DNA of 7,415 bases, from the NCBI GenBank assembly GCA_015523575.1, contig WAJZ01000097.1, positions 1 to 7,415 of the forward strand, read 5' to 3'. The stretch comes from Candidatus Hestiella acidicharens. Lineage in GTDB: Archaea; Thermoproteota; Thermoprotei_A; Sulfolobales; Acidilobaceae. A model generated the notes under the pieces. The model was not told where the DNA came from and made no database searches. It was given only the letters and a program-made list of their open reading frames with translations. The position numbers were made by a program, and so were the translations under genes. This document shows, piece after piece, positions 5,777 to 7,415 of this stretch (position 1 is the stretch's first letter; every line of letters starts with the position of its first letter).

Positions 5777-6961
5777 ATGGGTGGGCTCATGCTTAGCGCT
5801 GTTTATTTATCATTGCTAGAGGTATCACTCTTAATATTGTCTGCCACGCTAGCTAGGAGTTTCACGATAAAGTATAACCTTCCGCAAGTTATGGGGGAGC
5901 TTGCCATTGGCATGATTCTCTCGCCCTACCTTATAGGGGGCATGATCAATTCCTTTATAGGGATAAAGCTATTCACAATAAATAACGACCTGTTGCTCTT
6001 CTCAGAGTTCGCAGTTGTCTTGCTAATTTTTTCAACAGGCCTTGAGTCTGGCTTATCTGCTTTAAGGTCCTCAGGGGTTTATGGGGCTTTAGGCGCCCTT
6101 TTTGGCGCAATACTACCTTTCATTATTGGAGGTTTAATACTATCATATTACGTTAAGACAAGCGTTGCATTCTTGATGGGGGCAGCGCTAGGCGCTACCA
6201 GCCTGGCTATAGCATCATCATTAATCAGGGAATCCAGTATTAAGGGGAAGAGCGTAGACTTTATGATATCGGCTGGGGCGTTTGATGACGTTATATCCTT
6301 GATTATATTGTCTATAGTAATAGAGATGTCAGGTACGCAAGCGATATACATAGGTCATCTTATTGAAAGGGTAGCATATTATGTTATATCTTGGCTAATA
6401 ATATTTGTGGTCTCTGTAATAATAATACCTAGGATCTTTAATAGGGTTAATGAAAAGTATTCCTTTGAGCTTTCCTTGGTCTTCATATTTGGCTTAACTG
6501 TAATAATGACTGCACTAGGATTTTCGCCGATAATAGCGGCATATATTGCAGGCGTGGCGATGGCAGAGAGTAATAAGGTTGATGTGCTAAGAAAGTATAC
6601 CGATGGCTTATTGGAGCTCTTCGGATCGATATTTTTCGTTACAATAGGGGTTGAAACAAACCTTGCTACCTTGTCCTCCTTTGGGCTCTACCTGACTGGG
6701 TTGTTAACAGGTATAGCAATTTTGTTTAAGGTGATAGGGGTATATCCCTTTGCTTATTTGTTCACGAAGAGGTTTAGGTCATCGCTTTCAATATCCCTCG
6801 GAATGATTCCAAGGGGGGAACTAGGCTTGATCATAGCCTCAGTAGGCCTTTCCTATGGTATATTAAATACCGTAGAGTTCTCCTCAATCGTTTTAATGAG
6901 CCTCTTGACATCAATAGTAGGTGCTATGCTGTTTAAGAAGTACTATCATTACCTTATATGA
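5777..6961 (+). CDS. CPA2/Kef-type cation:proton antiporter (Na+/H+ exchanger family), integral membrane
   Basis: This is a 394-residue, very hydrophobic protein with about 12-13 membrane helices, the usual size of the transport domain alone; there is no C-terminal TrkA-N or other regulatory domain. Family landmarks in order: LPQVMGELAIGMILSP (35-50), a helix with LLIFSTGLESGLSALR (82-97), GAALGATSLAIASSLIRE (135-152), GAFDDVISLI (167-176), AAYIAGVAMAE, FGSIFFVTIGVETNL, and IPRGELGLIIASVGL (344-358). The Asp170-Asp171 pair corresponds to the ion-binding DD motif of electrogenic CPA2 exchangers such as NapA. It should exchange Na+ or K+ for H+ across the cytoplasmic membrane and help with pH or salt balance; the ion is not readable from sequence. 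A second ATG at 5789 lies 5 nt after GGTG and may be the true start (390 aa). The gene has its own promoter and terminator. Confidence 0.9.
   Translation: MGGLMLSAVYLSLLEVSLLILSATLARSFTIKYNLPQVMGELAIGMILSPYLIGGMINSFIGIKLFTINNDLLLFSEFAVVLLIFSTGLESGLSALRSSGVYGALGALFGAILPFIIGGLILSYYVKTSVAFLMGAALGATSLAIASSLIRESSIKGKSVDFMISAGAFDDVISLIILSIVIEMSGTQAIYIGHLIERVAYYVISWLIIFVVSVIIIPRIFNRVNEKYSFELSLVFIFGLTVIMTALGFSPIIAAYIAGVAMAESNKVDVLRKYTDGLLELFGSIFFVTIGVETNLATLSSFGLYLTGLLTGIAILFKVIGVYPFAYLFTKRFRSSLSISLGMIPRGELGLIIASVGLSYGILNTVEFSSIVLMSLLTSIVGAMLFKKYYHYLI
5780..5783 (+). promoter_or_regulatory. GGTG site that could set the antiporter start at 5789
   Basis: GGTG at 5780-5783 lies 5 nt before the in-frame ATG at 5789, a good ribosome-binding distance. 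The upstream ATG (5777) has only GTGA at 5763-5766 with a 10-nt spacer. The two starts differ by four residues (MGGL) and the choice remains open. Confidence 0.35.
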
Positions 6962-6967
6962 GCTATT

Positions 6968-7002
6968 CCCAGCCTGCTGGGTGGTTGCTCTATAGTATTT
7001 TT
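6968..7002 (+). terminator. Hairpin plus T5 run after the antiporter gene
   Basis: A perfect short inverted repeat, CCCAGCCTGCTGGG (6968-6981), begins 6 nt after the stop codon, and a T5 run (6998-7002) follows 16 nt later. In archaea the T-run is the main signal; the hairpin may stabilise the 3' end. Confidence 0.5.
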
Positions 7003-7111
7003 GTTAACCATACACAACCCCCCGTTTACCCATCTTTATCGCTGGTTTATTAAGGGCTAAATTAACTGGTATCGCTTACCTTGCTGGAAACTAAGTAAAA
7101 ACCTCCTGCCC

Positions 7112-7160
7112 TAATAATAGCCTTACCATTATCGGTGCAATATAGGAAAGGTTATTATTA
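7112..7160. repeat. 13-nt inverted repeat in the right-hand spacer
   Basis: TAATAATAGCCTT (7112-7124) and AAGGTTATTATTA (7148-7160) pair over all 13 positions as plus-strand RNA, with one G-U wobble (one mismatch as DNA), around a 23-nt loop. The arms are AT-rich at the base and GC near the loop. It may be an RNA hairpin, a protein-binding site or the remnant of a small mobile element. Confidence 0.55.
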
Positions 7161-7257
7161 CCCTTTATTGGCTTTGTATTTAAGATACTTCCCTAGTCAT
7201 CAAAATACACAATACTCAAACAAGCAGATAGTTCCTATAGCTCAACTATTGCCGTTT

Positions 7258-7285
7258 CTCTAGGTTTCTCACCTAGGGCTGTTTT
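7258..7285 (+). repeat. Stem-loop followed by a T4 run
   Basis: CTAGGT (7260-7265) and ACCTAG (7271-7276) are perfect arms around the loop ttctc. The stem extends by one G-U and one C-G pair to 7258-7278, and TTTT follows at 7282-7285. The polarity fits a plus-strand terminator, although the nearest plus-strand gene ends about 300 nt earlier. Confidence 0.45.
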
Positions 7286-7302
7286 ATAGATAGCAACAAA
7301 CG

Positions 7303-7314
7303 AAATATTTAATA
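7303..7314 (+). promoter_or_regulatory. TATA-like element before the right-edge block
   Basis: aaatatttaata is centred at about 7308, which predicts transcript start near 7335, about 5 nt before the GC-rich block begins. The element is near-palindromic, so its direction is not fixed, and AT-rich spacers contain such sequences by chance. Confidence 0.35.
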
Positions 7315-7337
7315 CTTTCCACAGATAATCATGATTA

Positions 7338-7415
7338 TAGGATGGCTCTGAAGATGTGGGGTTTCATAAGCCCGAAAGCCAGCCGATGAAGATGGGAGGC
7401 TGGAAGGTTATCCGC
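7338..7415. other. GC-rich, structure-forming block of unknown nature, cut by the right edge
   Basis: About 55% GC against about 25% in the 60 bp before it. As plus-strand RNA it forms GGGTTT-cat-AAGCCC and then CCAGCC (7379-7384) with GGCTGG (7398-7403). The second loop, gatgaagatggga, matches a kink-turn/K-loop (stem CC, three-base bulge GAT, GA, loop, GA, stem GG). Read on the minus strand, the same block is 26 open codons ending HIFRAIL and a TAA at 7337-7335. It could be a structured RNA gene, the 3' end of a minus-strand gene, or the end of a mobile element. Too little is visible to choose. Confidence 0.4.

Larger units (their letters stand above)
7003..7337. other. Gene-poor AT-rich spacer
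   Basis: About 335 bp with no gene-like frame on either strand. It holds two hairpin-forming inverted repeats (7112-7160 and 7258-7278) and a TATA-like element (7303-7314), each listed separately. No tRNA signature was seen. Confidence 0.55.

Noticed and set aside
7135..7263. 42-codon frame from a GTG in the right-hand spacer
   Set aside because: There is no ribosome-binding site, its start sits in the loop of the 13-nt inverted repeat, and the peptide is Tyr/Leu-rich with no recognisable feature.
7342..7389. 15-codon frame (MALKMWG...) downstream of the TATA-like element at 7303-7314
   Set aside because: It is too short to support and lies over a strong RNA hairpin; an RNA or a minus-strand gene end explains the block better.
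7331..7415. Box C/D guide RNA at the right edge (atgatta, ctga, gatgaag)
   Set aside because: The C-like box is degenerate and the box spacings do not fit the usual guide lengths; only the K-loop resemblance is kept as an observation.
1..7415. CRISPR array, tRNA, rRNA or complete insertion sequence
   Set aside because: I saw no regularly spaced repeats, no T-arm GGTTCGAATCC-like motif in a cloverleaf context, no rRNA landmarks and no transposase.

Overview
The window looks like the chromosome of a thermophilic archaeon of the Thermoproteota (old Crenarchaeota). Seen: an A/V-type ATPase peripheral-stalk gene pair, a family 4 (Fe-S) uracil-DNA glycosylase with a PCNA-binding tail, an archaeal Lon-type surface protease rich in glycosylation sequons, and basal archaeal promoter signals (TATA boxes about 26 bp from start codons, T-run terminators, leaderless or nearly leaderless starts). 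The DNA is AT-rich and favours AGG/AGA and ATA codons. The genus is not identifiable from sequence alone; placement near Desulfurococcales, Acidilobales, Fervidicoccales or Sulfolobales is only a guess.

Layout. Positions 1-1370 (minus strand) carry ahaH, then the nearly complete subunit C gene of the A-type ATPase. They overlap by a GTGA, so they are an operon that continues off the left edge. A 119-bp divergent promoter region separates them from a plus-strand pair at 1490-2526: a small single-domain cupin and the family 4 uracil-DNA glycosylase, 11 nt apart. A convergent gap (2527-2641) follows. Next, on the minus strand, is a large membrane-anchored, extracytoplasmic Ser/Lys protease of the Lon (S16-like) type without an ATPase domain. 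It is divergent to a winged-helix protein gene at 4610-5128. These two genes share a compact 48-bp region in which one AT-rich TATA-like element lies midway between the two start codons and is framed by nested inverted repeats. A second, unrelated helix-turn-helix gene (5209-5580) and a CPA2/Kef-type cation:proton antiporter (5777-6961) follow on the plus strand, each apparently with its own promoter or terminator.

The last 450 bp have no convincing gene. They hold two hairpin-forming inverted repeats and then, abruptly at about 7340, a GC-rich block (about 55% against about 25% just before it) that runs off the right edge. The block can fold into two hairpins, one with a loop matching the kink-turn/K-loop consensus. 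It is also an open frame on the minus strand ending at 7335, so it may be an RNA gene, the 3' end of a minus-strand gene, or the end of a mobile element.

Functionally the window is mostly housekeeping and membrane-energy biology: a rotary ATPase stalk, a cation/proton antiporter, uracil repair coupled to the sliding clamp, and a surface protease. Two small DNA-binding proteins are candidate local regulators. No defence system, CRISPR array, tRNA or rRNA was recognised. The best leads for something undescribed are the symmetric protease/winged-helix promoter and the right-edge structured block.
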